A stretch of DNA of 64,000 nucleotides from Mermis nigrescens (GCA_036768485.1 JAVLUZ010000715.1:124001-188000), one strand, 5' to 3'; shown: positions 1-11,799, counted from the first letter of the stretch. Made by a program: numbers and translations. The notes: a model not told the origin generated them from the letters alone.

Positions 1-84
1 TCAGCGGTATGAATGCTTTCTGCGCATCCGGAAATCTCTGATGATATCTTTCAGGGCGTAAGTACTTGACTGAAACCAGCCGGC
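1..84 (-). CDS. MAN1: MAN1 exon 14: C-terminal end, cut by window edge
   Basis: The acceptor is AATTTGTTATAG. It completes a Gly codon and encodes RLVSVKYLRPERYHQRFPDA, then QKAFIPL, matching the MAN1 C-terminus KLVTVKYLRLDRYHHRFPQ. The frame is still open at base 1, so the stop codon and 3' UTR lie outside the window. Confidence 0.93.
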   Translation of the reverse strand, partial: AGWFQSSTYALKDIIRDFRMRRKHSYR

Positions 85-124
85 CTATAACAAATTAAAT
101 AGATAGGTACCTACGCTGTAAGCT

Positions 125-258
125 ACACATGGGCGTGGGGCCTGGACTGGAATATCCGAGAAATTCCAAACGTCGGTAGACCCACAGAGTTCAATTTTTG
201 GCGACTTTGTCCCATCACACTCCCCCTCCCACAGAATTTGACTGCTGCCCATCTATGC
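125..258. mobile_element. Family E, short deleted copy
   Basis: It starts CACATGGGCGTGG and ends CTGCTGCCCATCTATG, with the family-E AGAATTTxxCTGCTGCCC end, but most of the interior is missing. No clear target duplication. Confidence 0.5.
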
Positions 259-285
259 CTATAACAATACCTACGTATCATAAAA

Positions 286-770
286 GAGCATGGGGGTGAG
301 AAGGGGCATTACTCTCCCCCTGAGCTCTGAAAAACTGACAGCTATGCAGCCATTTTGACCCAAAAAGCATTGCTATATATCCTTTTATCCTTTTTTAGGC
401 TTTGAAATTAGTTATGGAGCCTCTTTGGGCTCAGAAAACTAGCCACATAGGCTACTTTGACTAAGAAACATACCGTGTGAGCTCTGAAATGCTATATAGC
501 TGTCTTTTTCTGAGTTTCAAAAGGATAGATTGCTATTTTATTGACTCCAAAAAGGGATAAATAGCTATTTTCAGACCGAAAAGGCTATATAGATATATTT
601 GTGAGTCAAAAAAGTCTGTATAGCTAGTTTTCTGAGCCCAAAAAGGCTGTATAGCTAGTTTACTGAGCCCAAAAAGGCTATATACATAGCCGTCTTTACG
701 AAGTATTCATGTAACTGTCTGCCAATTTTTGGTTTTCACACGCTTCTAAAAGTTTGACCTTGCGCACCTA
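286..770. mobile_element. Family G element with internal GGCTATATAGCTAG repeats
   Basis: Ends are CATGGGGGTG and GCGCACCTA. The interior is a diverged tandem array of about 40-55-bp units built on CCCAAAAAGGCTATATAGCTAG. A second copy sits at 7593-7990. Non-coding. Confidence 0.6.
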
Positions 771-837
771 AGCATCTTACAAAACAAAAGTAAGTCATGT
801 ACCAAACGAATGAATCAATGATAGGAAGTGTGTGAAG

Positions 838-1046
838 CATACATGTAACAGGGGAATGAGGGATCCCCTCAGCCAAAGCTGGTCCTCCCCAGCCCCAAAG
901 CTAGATTCTTTTGACCCCCTCCCCCATTTATTGAGAAACTTGCGATTTTTGGATGTTCTTAATTAAAAATTAAAGGTCATTCGTCCCCCTCTATCCTACG
1001 CTGAAATGGCCGAGGATCTCCAAAATTTTGAGCCGTAACATATATG
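838..1046. mobile_element. Family B element (hAT-like MITE)
   Basis: Inverted ends CATACATGTAAC and GTAACATATATG. Flanks GTGTGAAG and GAGTGAAG form an 8-bp target duplication (7/8). The interior is G-rich on the left and has the family CGGCC-rich core. Non-coding. Confidence 0.8.
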
Positions 1047-1133
1047 GAGTGAAGCCAACAAAGCCAGTACTCGCATGCGTTGTTGAAGTCCCCAAAAATA
1101 ACTTTTGTCCGTCTAGTGCAAAATGCTACCTAC

Positions 1134-1386
1134 CACACGTGGGCGTGAGGGGTTTAGGGGTGGGCACCCCCAGAAGGCCTATTACCCCCCCCCCCCAAAT
1201 CAAAATACCCCCAGAATTCAATGAATGAATTTTTTGTTTTTTCGCAATTTTTTGATGCCAATGGATAGTGCTCGATGAGAAACGTTGGAAAATGGTCTTT
1301 TTCGCCATACCACAGTTTTTGAGACCATTTTTTTGACCTTTGAAAAATCTTGCATCCCCCCAGAATTTCTGTGTTGCCCACCTATG
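1134..1386. mobile_element. Family E element (hAT-like MITE)
   Basis: Ends CACACGTGGGCG and GCCCACCTATG, flanked by CTACCTAC/CTACCTAT (7/8). The internal motif GATGCCAATGGATAGTGCTC is shared by all family-E copies. Confidence 0.82.
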
Positions 1387-1640
1387 CTACCTATCCCTCC
1401 CCAGACTTTTTGATTTCTAAAAATCGCTTAAAATGTGCTGTTAAGGATTTTAACGATCTTTCGAATCAAAAATGTCAATTGTCGACGCTCCGCGCCATAT
1501 ATGTAGGCAGGAATGGCTCATTTTATACTAGTACTCAGTTCAATTCGCTCAAATTTCTTACAGTCAGGAAAAAATGAGCATCGCCAAATGTCAAGAAATC
1601 ATGATTGTTTTTGCTAGTCTTCGAGTGCATAGTTATTGGG

Positions 1641-2077
1641 CAGTGTTTTTTGTATGAGGTCCATTTGTACGTGTACAAAGATGATCCCCAAAAGTCTATG
1701 TACATTTTGTACATGCAAATTTCCGGGTAAATATGGTGCAGTAGCGCTTTCTATGGGGTAAAACGCGGTTTTTCGACTTTTGATAATGTATTTTAGCCGG
1801 TTCCTGGGCTTCTGACGACAATAAATAATAACAAATTTTGCCAAAACGGCGCGAAGCGCCAAAACATTCAACATTTTCCTTTTTTAAATGCAAATTTTTA
1901 AATATAAAGACGCACAGAGCAGACAATTTCTCGTTTAGGCGTGAAATGCCAAAAAATTTTCTGAATTTATACCTTCTTACAGCTTTGTCTTCCCAAAAAT
2001 CTTTGTACATGTACAAAGACGGCCTCGAAAAGCCTTTTTACATCGGGAAAAATCTTTGCCGACTACAAAAAACCGTG
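1641..2077 (+). mobile_element. Family C element C1 (hAT-like)
   Basis: Starts CAGTGTTTTTTGTA and ends AAAAAACCGTG; flanks TTATTGGG/TTGTTGAG (6/8). It carries TTGTACATGTACAAAG palindromes near both ends and GGCGCGAAGCGCC inside. No coding capacity; the longer open frames in it are by-products of the repeat. Confidence 0.8.
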
Positions 2078-2592
2078 TTGTTGAGATATTCCGATTAAAT
2101 AACGTGAAAAACAGTAAATAACAATGCGATAACAGTTATATTTAAGATAACTCAAAAACGGCTAAACTCCAATGTTACACGTCTTAACATCGGCTTACCG
2201 AATTTTTAAACTTGTTGTATTATCAAATCCTACTGAGAGCTAGGATTCAGAATAAAATAGCGTGTAAACAAACCGCCGTAGCGTACTAACCTTTGGCAGC
2301 AAGCCAAAACTTCATACACGGTTTAATTGATGGCACCTCTATCTACCTAATGACAAGTCTCAAACTTTTATTTTCATATTATTCGAATGCATGACGTGCA
2401 GCACGTATGCATGGGTGTAGTCTCTTTTTGACCTCCAGGTATAATTTACGTGTTAAAAAAGTCAAAGTTTTTATAAAATTTTTCGGAAAATAAACCAAAT
2501 GTTCAAAAATGATCATGAATTCTGCAATATCTGTATTCACTGGCGGATTCAGAGGGGGCGCAACGAAGAGATTTCAATTTTCATGATATCAG

Positions 2593-2761
2593 CAGGCACG
2601 TAGCTGGCCGTCCTATTTTTGGGGGACCAAAACCAATTTTTTGGGGGACTAAGCCCAAAAATAGCACAAAATAACGTTTAAAAAGTCCTACTTTTCCGAT
2701 TTTTCTGAATTTTGGGGGTCCGAACCCCCCTCCCCATTCCCCCTCCAGAAATACGTGCCTG
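2593..2761. mobile_element. Family K element K1
   Basis: Ends CAGGCACGTAGCTG and TACGTGCCTG. Flanks GATATCAG/AATTTTAG agree at 5 of 8, so this is an old insertion. Nested in family J. Confidence 0.65.
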
Positions 2762-3090
2762 AATTTTAGCCATTTTTTAGTATGATTTTTTAAATTATTT
2801 CAGCGCCTAACGCCGAGTACTCATGAATGACATTAACGAACTCTCCTGGCGCTCTAAAAATACCTAATTTACGCCAGAAGAGTAGTTTTTGTACAGGACA
2901 AAGATTTTGTAGCTTTTGCAATGATTTCTCGAGCCTTTTTTCGGCGACTTGTGTCGAGTTCTGCATTAATTTTGCGAGTTTTTCATATAAAATACTCTGA
3001 AAAATTTTGAAAATTTGAAAATTCTCTATTTTAATGCATCAGAAATAATTATGTCTATCAAAAGACAGCAAAAAACCGTTACTTTGAGTA

Positions 3091-3495
3091 CAATGGTCGC
3101 CATGAAAGATGACGCGCCATCACCCTCAGAATTATAATGGATGGTGCGTCGCGAGCGCCGCGTTACGTCCATCATGCGCCATCATCTCTTTTTTCTATTC
3201 AGCGCCATTAACCTCCATCATCCCGTTAATCTGGCGATGCGGACGGCGCAATTTAGCTATTAATAGCGCCAACAAGGAAGCGCGCACGTGAATGCTGGCG
3301 CGCTTCCTTCTTGTTGGTGCTATTAATAGCTAAATTGTGCCGTCCGCATCACCAGATTAACGGGATGATGGAGGTTAATGGCGCTGAATAGAAAAAAGAG
3401 ATGATGGCGCATGATGGACGTAACGCGGCGCTCGCGACGCACCATCCATTATAATTCTGAGGGTGATGGCGCGTCATCTTTCATGGCGACCACTG
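3091..3495. mobile_element. M1: palindromic TA-target MITE
   Basis: A near-perfect inverted repeat with arms of about 190 bp around a short centre. Ends CAATGGTCGCC and GGCGACCACTG, flanked by TA. The Tc1-like CAGTG end and TA target suggest a Tc1/mariner-type parent. Arms carry GCGCGCACGTGAATG near the centre. Confidence 0.85.
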
Positions 3496-3731
3496 TATAA
3501 CATGAATTTTTGGACAATGCTGACAATTTTAAGAAAATTTTGGGTTCCGCCCCCCCCGTCAGAAAATCCTGGATCCGTCACTGTCTATATTCCATTGTAC
3601 GATATAATGGTAACGTACAAAAAAGCCCTTGGAAAAGCCCTAACGAATAAATAAAGCGAGCAAGCAATGGGAGATACAAAAATGATGCAAATTTATCGTC
3701 ACACGCTACAGAAACAAAGTTCACAACTTAC

Positions 3732-3810
3732 CATTAAACCACGAACCATTCAATATTTTGAAAGCCTCGCCCGCTTCGGTCTTCGTTGCTAATTTCATGT
3801 AAACGCAGCC
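3732..3810 (-). CDS. MAN1: MAN1 exon 13: UHM/RRM-like domain
   Basis: A 79-nt exon between TTGATTTTTAG and a strong donor GTAAGT (3731). It encodes GCVYMKLATKTEAGEAFKIL and NGSWFN, matching the RNP-like strand and the LHGSWFDG loop of MAN1. Phase 0 in, phase 1 out, exactly fitting exons 12 and 14. Confidence 0.93.
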
Positions 3811-4069
3811 CTAAAAATCAATATTTGGCGCAGATGATCGACCGGAGTTCGAAATATAAGTCGAATATGACGGCTCATACGCATGTAACGGGGTGGGGGA
3901 TGAGCATGCATGTAAGAGGGCGGTGCGGGAACCCCCTCAAAGTCGGCCGTCCCCCAAAGCCAGAAAATTTTTAACCCCCCCTTCGATTTTTGTTAAAAAA
4001 ATCGAATTTTTTTGGCCGTTTTTAGGTATTTTTTGACCGTTTTTGGCCGAAATTCGAGGTCATCTATCC

Positions 4070-5968
4070 AGCGAACGACCGGGCCCAAAATTTGGCCGGG
4101 ACCGGGACCGGGCTTTTGAGGCCGGGACCGGGACCGGGCCTTGTTATATAAATAATACGTAGGCCTTGCACGATGTAGGCACAAATTGATTTATACATTT
4201 GCACACTGAGACATCAGAAATCCTTTATTCAGAGACATAGTCAGGGTCTTAAATTGAACGATTTGTAACCAATAGCACAGAAACCAGATTTTAAGAACAA
4301 CAATTCGTCAACATTATCAGGAAGCTGTATTTTTTTGTACAAGGTCCGTTTGTACATGTACTAAGATGGTCCCCAAAAGTCTTTGTACATTTTGTACATG
4401 CAAGTTTTTGTGTACTATAATATAGTACAGTAACGATTTTAGTGTGGTAAAACGGGGTTTTCAATCTTTGGTAGTGTATTTTAGTTAATTTTTACGTTTC
4501 TGACGCCAAAATTTACTGAAAATTGTCTCTAAACGGCACGAAGCGCCGAAAAATTGCGCCCGAAAAATTTGACATTCTTCCATTCAAAATGCAGATTCTG
4601 CTATTTTAAACATATCTAAGACAAACAATTACTTATATCAGCGCGAAGCGGCGAAAATTTCCGGGAATTTTACACCTTTTTTCAGTTTTCGTCTTCCCGA
4701 AAATCTTTGTACATTTTGTACACATAAATTTTTGGGTAGTATTATATGGTACAGTAGCGATTTTAGTGTGGTAAAAAGAGGTTGTTCGACTTTTGGTAGT
4801 GTATTTTAGCTAATTTCTGGGTCTCTAAGGAAAAAATCACTAAGAATCGTCTTAAAACGGCGTAAAACGCCGAAAAACTTGACATTCTTTCCTTTTAAAT
4901 GAAATTTCTGCCATTATAAAGATATATAGAACACACAATTACTCATTCTGGCGCGAAGCGCCAAAGAGTTTTGCAAATTTAAGACCTTTTTTGCAATTTT
5001 TGTCCTCCCAAAAATGTTTGTACATGTACAAAGACGGTCCCGAAAAGTCTTTGTACATCGGGAAAAATCTTTGCCGAGTACAAGAAAACTGTCAGGAAGC
5101 AGTACGCAAAATCAATAGGTCACAGTGATACGGAAGAAATACAGTGGAGTGGACATAATTGATTTAAACAAGAAGTTAATCGCATAAGACATCGATCTTA
5201 GCAATAAGAACACGCAGTCACAAAATAGTGGCTAATCATTCGAGTGGAATAATATAAGATTGTATTTATTTGCTTGGACGAGTTTTCGAGCAAATTTTTG
5301 CTTAATTAGAATAAAAAAAGCTAAGGCTACAAAGGAATAGTCACAGGGGCATAGGTTGCTGAGAAAGCTGCTTTTTTCTTCGACAGAATTTTTTAAGACA
5401 AGGCTCGAGTTCTCTTGAGCAAGCTATTATTAGCTCACTGTCACGTAGACAACAAAAGAAATCTTTACACTTTTTGCATAAATTAATATTCATACCAATG
5501 TCTCTTTATGTTGAAATGTGAGGATTGCACACTCTTATCGCGCTTAAGCAGAGTCTAGTAGTCAGTATAACAACAATAATGCTATGGTTGTTTGAATACA
5601 TATATCATTCCCATTATTTGCGGAAAAGTCGACATATCAGTATTTTGAAAAAAATACATTTTATGCACGATTTTAAAACGCATAAATGTATAACATAAGA
5701 TTCACGCGTCGAGATATGAACGAGATCGGGGACACACGAATACAACGAGTTGCATCAGTCCAAATTAAGTGCAAAATGGATACACAGACAGTGCCTACTG
5801 ATTAACGTGCTACAAAGGTTCAGATTATGTACGCATGTACATACAGCATTACACGCTTCTCTAAGTTAGGTAATTTGAATGCCTTGCATAATCTATAGGG
5901 CCCGGCCCAGGCCCGGCCGTTCTGAGGCCGGGAACGGGATCGGGACCGGGCGCCCGGTCGTTCCTTGC
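4070..5968. mobile_element. N2: 1.9-kb hAT-like element with GGGACC subterminal arrays
   Basis: Flanked by a perfect 8-bp duplication ATCTATCC. Inverted ends AGCGAACGACCGGGC and CCCGGTCGTTCCTTGC. Just inside both ends are GGGACC hexamer runs (about 4090-4140 and 5895-5950). The interior holds the C2 dimer and about 780 bases with no convincing coding sequence. Confidence 0.75.
4326..5092 (+). mobile_element. C2: dimeric family C element
   Basis: Perfect 8-bp target duplication CAGGAAGC (4318-4325 and 5093-5100). Inside, the C sequence runs nearly to its right end at about 4700, then restarts partway into a second copy (TTTGTACACATAAATTTTTG at about 4720) and ends normally. Only the outer ends carry the duplication, so the dimer moved as one unit. 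Confidence 0.82.
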
Positions 5969-6184
5969 ATCTATCCCCCCATCTAAAAATATCCGGGTAC
6001 ACCACCCAAAATTTTCAGCCATTACATTTCTGGGGATAGGGAATCTTCCATTTAAATTGGTCATCCGTATTCTCCCCCAAGTCGGAAATTTCTGATCCAG
6101 CCGATTTTTTGGGAAAACTTGCGTACTTCGGTCGTTATCACCAGCATTTTTGCGCTTTTTGGCCAAAAATTATAGGTAATTTAC

Positions 6185-7013
6185 CAGACATGCACAGCAT
6201 AGGGATTCTGGAGGAGGAACTAAAATTTCAAACTGCCTTTTTTGGGCTCAAAAACGGTGGATACGCAACATAAACATCGTTTCTCGGCGTTTCAGACGAT
6301 ACCCTATTTTTTAGAGCGTTGAAAACAGAAATTTATCAGAAAATATCAAAAAATTTCGATCAGAGTGAACTGAATGTAGTCCAAAAATGAGTATACGCCG
6401 CGAAACGGTGTTTTTTTGTACAAGGTCCGTTTGTACATGTACAAAGATGGTCCCCAAAAGTCTTTGTTCATTTTGTATATGCAAATTTTTGGGTACAATA
6501 ATATAATACAGTAGCGATTTTAGTGTAGTAAAACAGGGTTGTCCGACCTTTGGCAGTGTATTATTATTTCTGACGCCAAAAATTACTAAAAATTTGACAT
6601 TTTTACATTCTAAATGCAAATTCTGACATTTTAAAGGTATACGGGACAGACAATTACTCATTTTGGCGCGAAGCGCCGAAAATTCTTGGGAATCTTACGC
6701 CTTTTTTAGTTTTTGTCTTCCCAAAAATCTTTGTACCATGCACAAAGACGGTCCTGAAAAGTCTTTGTACATCGGGAAAAATCTTTGTGCCGAATACAAA
6801 AAACACGTGGCGCGAAATGCCAAAAATTTGACGCATTTAACCTAACAGATAGCAAAAAAGGCTCAACAAAACAGTACCTTTTCTACGAATTTTTAGGAAA
6901 ACACGTGAATTCTAGGTGCAGGGGGCTTAAAAAATTTCTAGGGGGTAATGCATGCAATCCCTCTTTAACAATAGTCAAATACCCCTCCCAAAAATTTTGG
7001 CTGTTGTGACATT
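6185..7013 (+). mobile_element. Family D element carrying C3
   Basis: It resembles the copy at 32351-32749 (TTCTGG, GCCTTTTTTGGGC, CGTTTC...GACGATAC motifs). Likely target duplication TAATTTAC/TAATTTAA. It is interrupted by C3 in the middle. Confidence 0.6.
6406..6809 (+). mobile_element. Family C element C3, nested in D
   Basis: Ends CGGTGTTTTTTTGTAC and ACAAAAAACACGTG; 8-bp flanks CCGCGAAA/GCGCGAAA (7/8). Contains GGCGCGAAGCGCCG at about 6664. Confidence 0.78.
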
Positions 7014-7376
7014 TAATTTAAGCGATGAACGGATCAGACAGCGGCAGACTCGAAAAAATTTTTTTCCGCCTTTCAATAAACCAGTCGGTTCTAGGAGAAT
7101 CGTTCCTCTCTAATCTCAGACATTTTCGACTTCCAAGCGCAATTTTTATCTGGAATCAGTCTCACCTCAATTCTTTGGAAAATCGAATCGATCAAATTGA
7201 AAACTCCAAATTCGAAAATGTTTTTCAAAAAGTTTAGAGTCCATTTTTATTATAATTTGATTGATTTTTAAAATTTAAAATTTAACGGTCTAAAAACTAA
7301 AACAAAGCACACTTGGGTTTAATATTTCAGAAATAAGTCGGGTAGATCAAAAATGCATACTTGTATACCACAGAGC

Positions 7377-7586
7377 CAAGCATGTATCACTGGGGAAATG
7401 GGGGGTCTGACTCCCCCTCCCCTCCCAAAATTCAGAAAAAACGGAAACCCCTCCCAGAATTCAGAAAAATCGGAAAAACATGACTTTTTAAAGGTTATTT
7501 TGTGCTATTTTTCGCCTTTTTGGGCTTAGTCCCCCCACAAAAAATGGTGGTGGTCCCCCTAAATAGGACGGTCAGCTACGTGCCTG
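7377..7586 (-). mobile_element. Family K element K2
   Basis: Ends CAAGCATGTATC and GCTACGTGCCTG; flanks CACAGAGC/ACAAGAGC (5/8). It inserted at the left border of the G copy that follows. Confidence 0.6.
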
Positions 7587-7592
7587 ACAAGA

Positions 7593-7990
7593 GCATGGAG
7601 GTGACGGGTTATTTACTATCCCCTGCGATACAGCCATTTTTGCCAAAAATTGCTATATAGCCTTTTCTGAGCTCAGAAAGTGTGCTATATAGCCTTCGTG
7701 TAAGCTCATAAATGCAATACGGCTGTCTTTGCTGAGTTTTAAAAGGAAATTTAGCCATTTTCTCGACTCCTAAAAGGGCTAAATAGCTATTTTTGGTAGT
7801 CCAAAAAGGCTATACAGCTATGTTGTGAGTCCAAAAAGACTATACAGCTAGTTTTCAGAGCCCAAAAAGGCTACATAGCTCATTTTCAGAGCCCAAAAGG
7901 CTATAGAACCGTTTTTACGAAGCACTTATAGCCTTTACCAATTTTCGGTTTTCACACCCCCTCCTGAAAGTTTGACCTCGCGCCCCTATG
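7593..7990. mobile_element. Family G element, second copy
   Basis: CATGGAGGTGACGG at the left and GCGCCCCTATG at the right, with the same internal AAAAGGCTATATAGCTA array as at 286-770. Non-coding. Confidence 0.6.
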
Positions 7991-8584
7991 ATATAACTCA
8001 AATCCGTCCCGTGTGGATTTGCTTTAAAAAACATTAGACACCAAACTGATCGCCTCTTCATAAATAAATTTTGTAGAATAAATCGTTATTTATAAGTAAT
8101 TCAATAAATAATATTTCGTTTTTATGTAAACATTTAATTGTTTTAATAATTTTAGCAAATAAATAATATAAATGCTAGAAAAGCTTAAAAACTACCTTAA
8201 TCCACATTTTTGATGATTTTTAAGCACTTCTACAGAAAACTGTTTACTTGAAAAATTTTTTACTTTCGATGGCCGATCTTCAAGAGTCAGGTCAGCCAGT
8301 CTGGAGCGGGTCGAAAATTTAGCTCCTTGGACCAGCATGATCTTAAACACCGGTATTAGTGTTAGAATATCGTTAAAACTACGTTTTACACCGTTTCAGA
8401 TCAATTAAAAGCACTTTTGAAGAAAATTTATAATTTTCATCCATTTTGGCTTATTTACATTTTCCTTCATTTTCCACACAAATTTCTCATTTTTCCATTG
8501 AGGGAGACTACATAGCTTCCCCCAACTACTCCCCCCACGTACAAGTCTGGTGGTGAACCCGCATTAGCAAAAGACAATGTAAAG
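7991..8584. other. Intron 12 sequence without a recognised feature
   Basis: AT-rich sequence. A short open stretch on the minus strand around 8260-8330 does not match MAN1 and is not called. The MAN1 exons on either side are placed with confidence, so this is intron. Confidence 0.6.
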
Positions 8585-8639
8585 CATACATGTAACGGCT
8601 CGAAATTTTGGATGGAAGCCCTCGGCCAATTTTAGGGAG

Positions 8640-9307
8640 CAGTGTTTTTTTGTACAAGGTCCGTTTGTACATGTAAAAAGATGGTCCCCATAAGTCTTTG
8701 TACATTTTGTACATGCAAATTTTTGTGTACTATAACATAGTACAGTAGCGATTATAGCGTGGTGAAACAGGGTTCTTCGACAATGAATAGTGTATTTTAG
8801 CTAATTTCTGGGTTTTCGACGCCAAAAATTACTAAAAATCGTGACGAAACGGCACCGCAAAATATGACATTTCTCCATTCTAAATGCAAATTCTGCCATT
8901 TTAAAGACATATAGGACAAACAATTACTCATTTCAGCGCGAAGAGCCGAAAATTTTTGGGAATTTAACACCTTTTACCAGGCACGTAGCTGACCCTCCAA
9001 TTTTGGGGGGTTTAAGCAAAAAATAGCACAAAATAACGTGTAAAAAGTCCTATTTTCCGGTTTTTTTGTGATGCGCAAAAATAGAATTATTTGAGTAAAA
9101 TTTAATCTTACTCCGAGGGTACTATGCTCTAAAATTGTATCATGGATTCCGCAGAGCCTTTTGCGGAGACGACCCCCAGTCCCCCCACAGCTTCGTGCCT
9201 GCCTTTTACAGTTTTTGTCTTCCCAAAAATTTTTGTGCATGTACAAAGACGGTCCTGAAAAGTCTTTGTGCAGCGGGAAAAATCTTTGCCGAATACAAAA
9301 AAACGTG
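8640..9307 (+). mobile_element. Family C element C4, nested in B and carrying K3
   Basis: Starts CAGTGTTTTTTTGTAC and ends ACAAAAAAACGTG; flanks TTAGGGAG/TAGGGGAG (7/8). Without K3 it is about 436 bp, the normal monomer length. Confidence 0.85.
8978..9201 (+). mobile_element. Family K element K3, innermost of the nest
   Basis: Perfect 8-bp duplication CCTTTTAC (8970-8977 and 9202-9209); ends CAGGCACGTAGCTG and CAGCTTCGTGCCTG. Confidence 0.88.
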
Positions 9308-9584
9308 TAGGGGAGGGGGTAAATGACCTACAGTTTCGGCCAAAAACGGCCAAAAACCCGTAAAAACAACCAAAAAAATCGGGTAGGCGGAGTCATTTTC
9401 TGGCTTTGTGGGGATGAGGGACCGACCGACTTTGGGTAGGGGATCCTCCAATCCCCCTCTTACATGTATGATGTAAAGTGATGATTCTATAATTCTATTC
9501 AAATTTTTATAAGCACCAAAGTGTGCACGTGAATTGTGCCTTAGTAAATGGTTCATCGAAGTATGTATACCGTAAAAAAATTAC

Positions 9585-9686
9585 TTCTTTCGATTGCATG
9601 TCCAAAGCCAAGTGAATAACGCGTAGATTGGGACCTAATTTTTCCAGAATCGCATCTTGCACGTGTTCTGGCCAATCCTCGTCAGT
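9585..9686 (-). CDS. MAN1: MAN1 exon 12: start of UHM/RRM-like domain
   Basis: It encodes TDEDWPEHVQDAILEKL and LRVIHLALDMQSKE, matching the MAN1 segment that leads into the UHM (QWHLAIQEAILEKC, then IVHIAVDK). The donor GTAATT (9584) is in phase 0, matching exon 13. The start is uncertain. The only usable AG gives phase 0, while exon 11 leaves two bases, and similarity (EIE) seems to begin three codons earlier, where no AG exists. Confidence 0.85.
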
Positions 9687-9774
9687 CTCGATTTCGAAAT
9701 AAAATCAATATTTCAGGCAAAATTATTTGAATAGAAAAGTATTCGTCGAAATTCGCGTTGAGTATTTATAATGA

Positions 9775-10458
9775 GGTCACAAGAGCATAAGATCTGGGGG
9801 GCAAAATCACCAAAAATGGCAAAAAATTGCAAAAAAATGTTACTAAAATAGAATTCTGGAGGTCAACAATATGTGCGGGAAGTTTTACAACTTCTGCGGG
9901 GTGATACCCCCAGACCCCCAACCCCCACGTGTGCCCTAAATCTCCATTTTACACTCTTCGTTCACTTTGTCTCTGAAAGTATCGTCCGGCTACTGGTTTT
10001 TTGGCTTTTTTATTGCGACTAAGTCACGCTCAGCCCAGGCATTTCACCACTCACTTTGCATAATGTACATTTGTTATCTTAATGTTTTTATGAAGAGCAC
10101 AGCTCCGAATAATTTGCGGGTTTTCTAAAAATCCATAAAACCACAAAATTCCCACTGCCCAAAATATTTCTTTAAATTCTGAGCGAGTATTTTCCGAATT
10201 TTCTCAGTTTTATGTTTGTGAGGTTGAAAAATTGAATTATTTTTTTTTCAGTCGTAGCGGGCCAAAACGAACACTTACACTTACGATCATACATGGGCAG
10301 CAAAAAATTCTGGGGCTGAAATCACCAAAAATCGCCAAAAATTGCCGAAAATTGCCAAAAAATATTACTAAAAATTAGGCAGTGTACAGTAATCTATAGG
10401 GCTTTTTCAACTCATGCGGGGAATCCCACGCAGACCCCCTCCTACCACCCACGTGTGC
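9775..10458. mobile_element. Two family L copies in intron 11
   Basis: Copies at about 9780-9935 and 10290-10458 share AAATCACCAAAAAT-GCCAAAAATTGC, ATTACTAAAAAT and CCCCACGTGTGC. The right copy has ends CATACATGGGCAGC and CCCACGTGTG, so L is probably a relative of family E. The 350 bases between them show nothing. Confidence 0.5.
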
Positions 10459-10799
10459 TTTGAATACGCAATGAACATAACGTCAAAAATATCATTCAAA
10501 TGTAAATAGTACGACCCATTTTGAACTTTGCATCATGCAACTGTACCCTACTACAGCTAGTAATATGCGAGATAGCAAGAGTTGGCCCACACGATATGAA
10601 ACAATTGATTATATTTGACTTTTTTAGGTCAATTACCAAGATAAAAAATCACCGTATTGATTGATCAGCAACAAATAACTATGTCTGTTACGCTTTAACG
10701 CGCATTGTCCTTCTGTCAAACGTGCATTATTTTACAGGATTTCCATTTTTCTGGAATAATATTTTGATTTTTAATGAATTTAGAAAAATTCAGGGAATC

Positions 10800-11611
10800 C
10801 ATATATACATGTTAGAGGGGGTGAGAGGAGATCCCCCACCCAAAGTCGGCCGTCCCAGCCCCCCCCTCCCAAGCCAAAAAAAATATCGACCCCTTCGCCG
10901 ATTTTTGGAAAAAAACATCGAATTTTTCGGCCGTTTTACGTATTTACAGTGCTCGCCATGAAACTTGACGCACTATAATCATCGGATCTACAGTAGATGA
11001 TGCGTCGCGAGCGCCGCGTTTCATCTATAATACGCTATCATCTCTTTTTTATTATTATAGGATATTTATCTGTATCATGCCATTAATCTGGCGATGCGGA
11101 CAGCGCAATTTAGCTATTATTATAGGATATTTATCTGTATCATGCCGTTAATCTGGCGATGCTAAATGCGCAATTTAGCTATTAATAGGGCCAACAAGAG
11201 TGAAGCGCGCACGTGAATGTCGGAAGCGCGCACGTGAATGCCGTTCTATATTCAGGCGAGTGCGCGCACGTGAATGCCGTTCTACATTCAGGCACATGCG
11301 CGCTTCCGGCATTCACATGCGCGCTTCCTTCTTGTTGGCGCTATTAATAGCTAAATTGCGCATTTAGCATCGCCAGATTAACGGCATAATACAGATAAAT
11401 ATCCTATAATAATAAAAAAGAGATGATAGCGCATTATAGATGAAACGCGGCGCTCGCGACGCATCATCTAATATAAATCTGACGATTATAGTGCGTCGTG
11501 TTTTATGGCGAGCACTGTATTGGCCGTTTTTTGCCAAAAACTGAAATCATTTACCCACCCCTAAAATGGCCGGGAATCCCTCACCCGAAATTTTGAGCAC
11601 TTACATACATG
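10800..11611 (+). mobile_element. Family B element split by M2
   Basis: Left half ends in CGGCCGTTTTACGTATT and right half resumes TTGGCCGTTTTTTGCC, as in intact B copies. Ends CATATATACATG and ACATACATG. The flanking duplication is unclear. Confidence 0.75.
10947..11517. mobile_element. M2: palindromic TA-target MITE
   Basis: Ends CAGTGCTCGCCAT and ATGGCGAGCACTG, flanked by TA. The left arm carries an internal duplication of about 70 bp (TATAGGATATTTATCTGTATC twice). The centre has three GCGCACGTGAATG units. Confidence 0.87.
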
Positions 11612-11799
11612 ATGGGTACCAGTAATGGATCCCATTTATCAAAAAAAATTTCAGATTCATCAACCGCCCCCTTCAATCAAAAATTAGGCATTCTCATTGA
11701 ATGAAAAATTAATTTCGATGCCCCGAATTTAGAGACGGTGCATAGGCACGAGCTACGAACGAGTAACATAAAAAAAGAGATCGACCGTAAAGCTCGTAC

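Larger units (their letters stand above)
2538..3583. mobile_element. Family J element (hAT-like), carrying K1 and M1
   Basis: Ends CACTGGCGGATTCAG and CTGGATCCGTCACTG; 8-bp flanks TCTGTATT/TCTATATT (7/8). Two younger elements sit inside (2593-2761 and 3091-3495), which explains its length. Confidence 0.7.
3866..6030 (+). mobile_element. Family B copy split by element N2
   Basis: Left part 3866-4069 (CATACGCATGTAAC, then AAAGTCGGCCGTCC) and right part 5969-6030 (CATTTCTGG end) are the two halves of one B element. They are separated by N2 and its 8-bp duplication. The left end appears doubled (a second CATGCATGTAAGAGGG at about 3905). Confidence 0.6.
8585..9470 (-). mobile_element. Family B element carrying C4 and K3 (three-level nest)
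   Basis: Perfect 8-bp duplication ATGTAAAG (8577-8584 and 9471-9478). Ends CATACATGTAACGG and CTTACATGTATG. The B sequence breaks at 8640 and resumes at 9308. Confidence 0.88.

Noticed and set aside
3109..3654. Open frames of 60-63 codons in the M1 region
   Set aside because: They translate the arms of a palindromic MITE; the same peptides (NLAINSANKKEART type) recur at each M copy.
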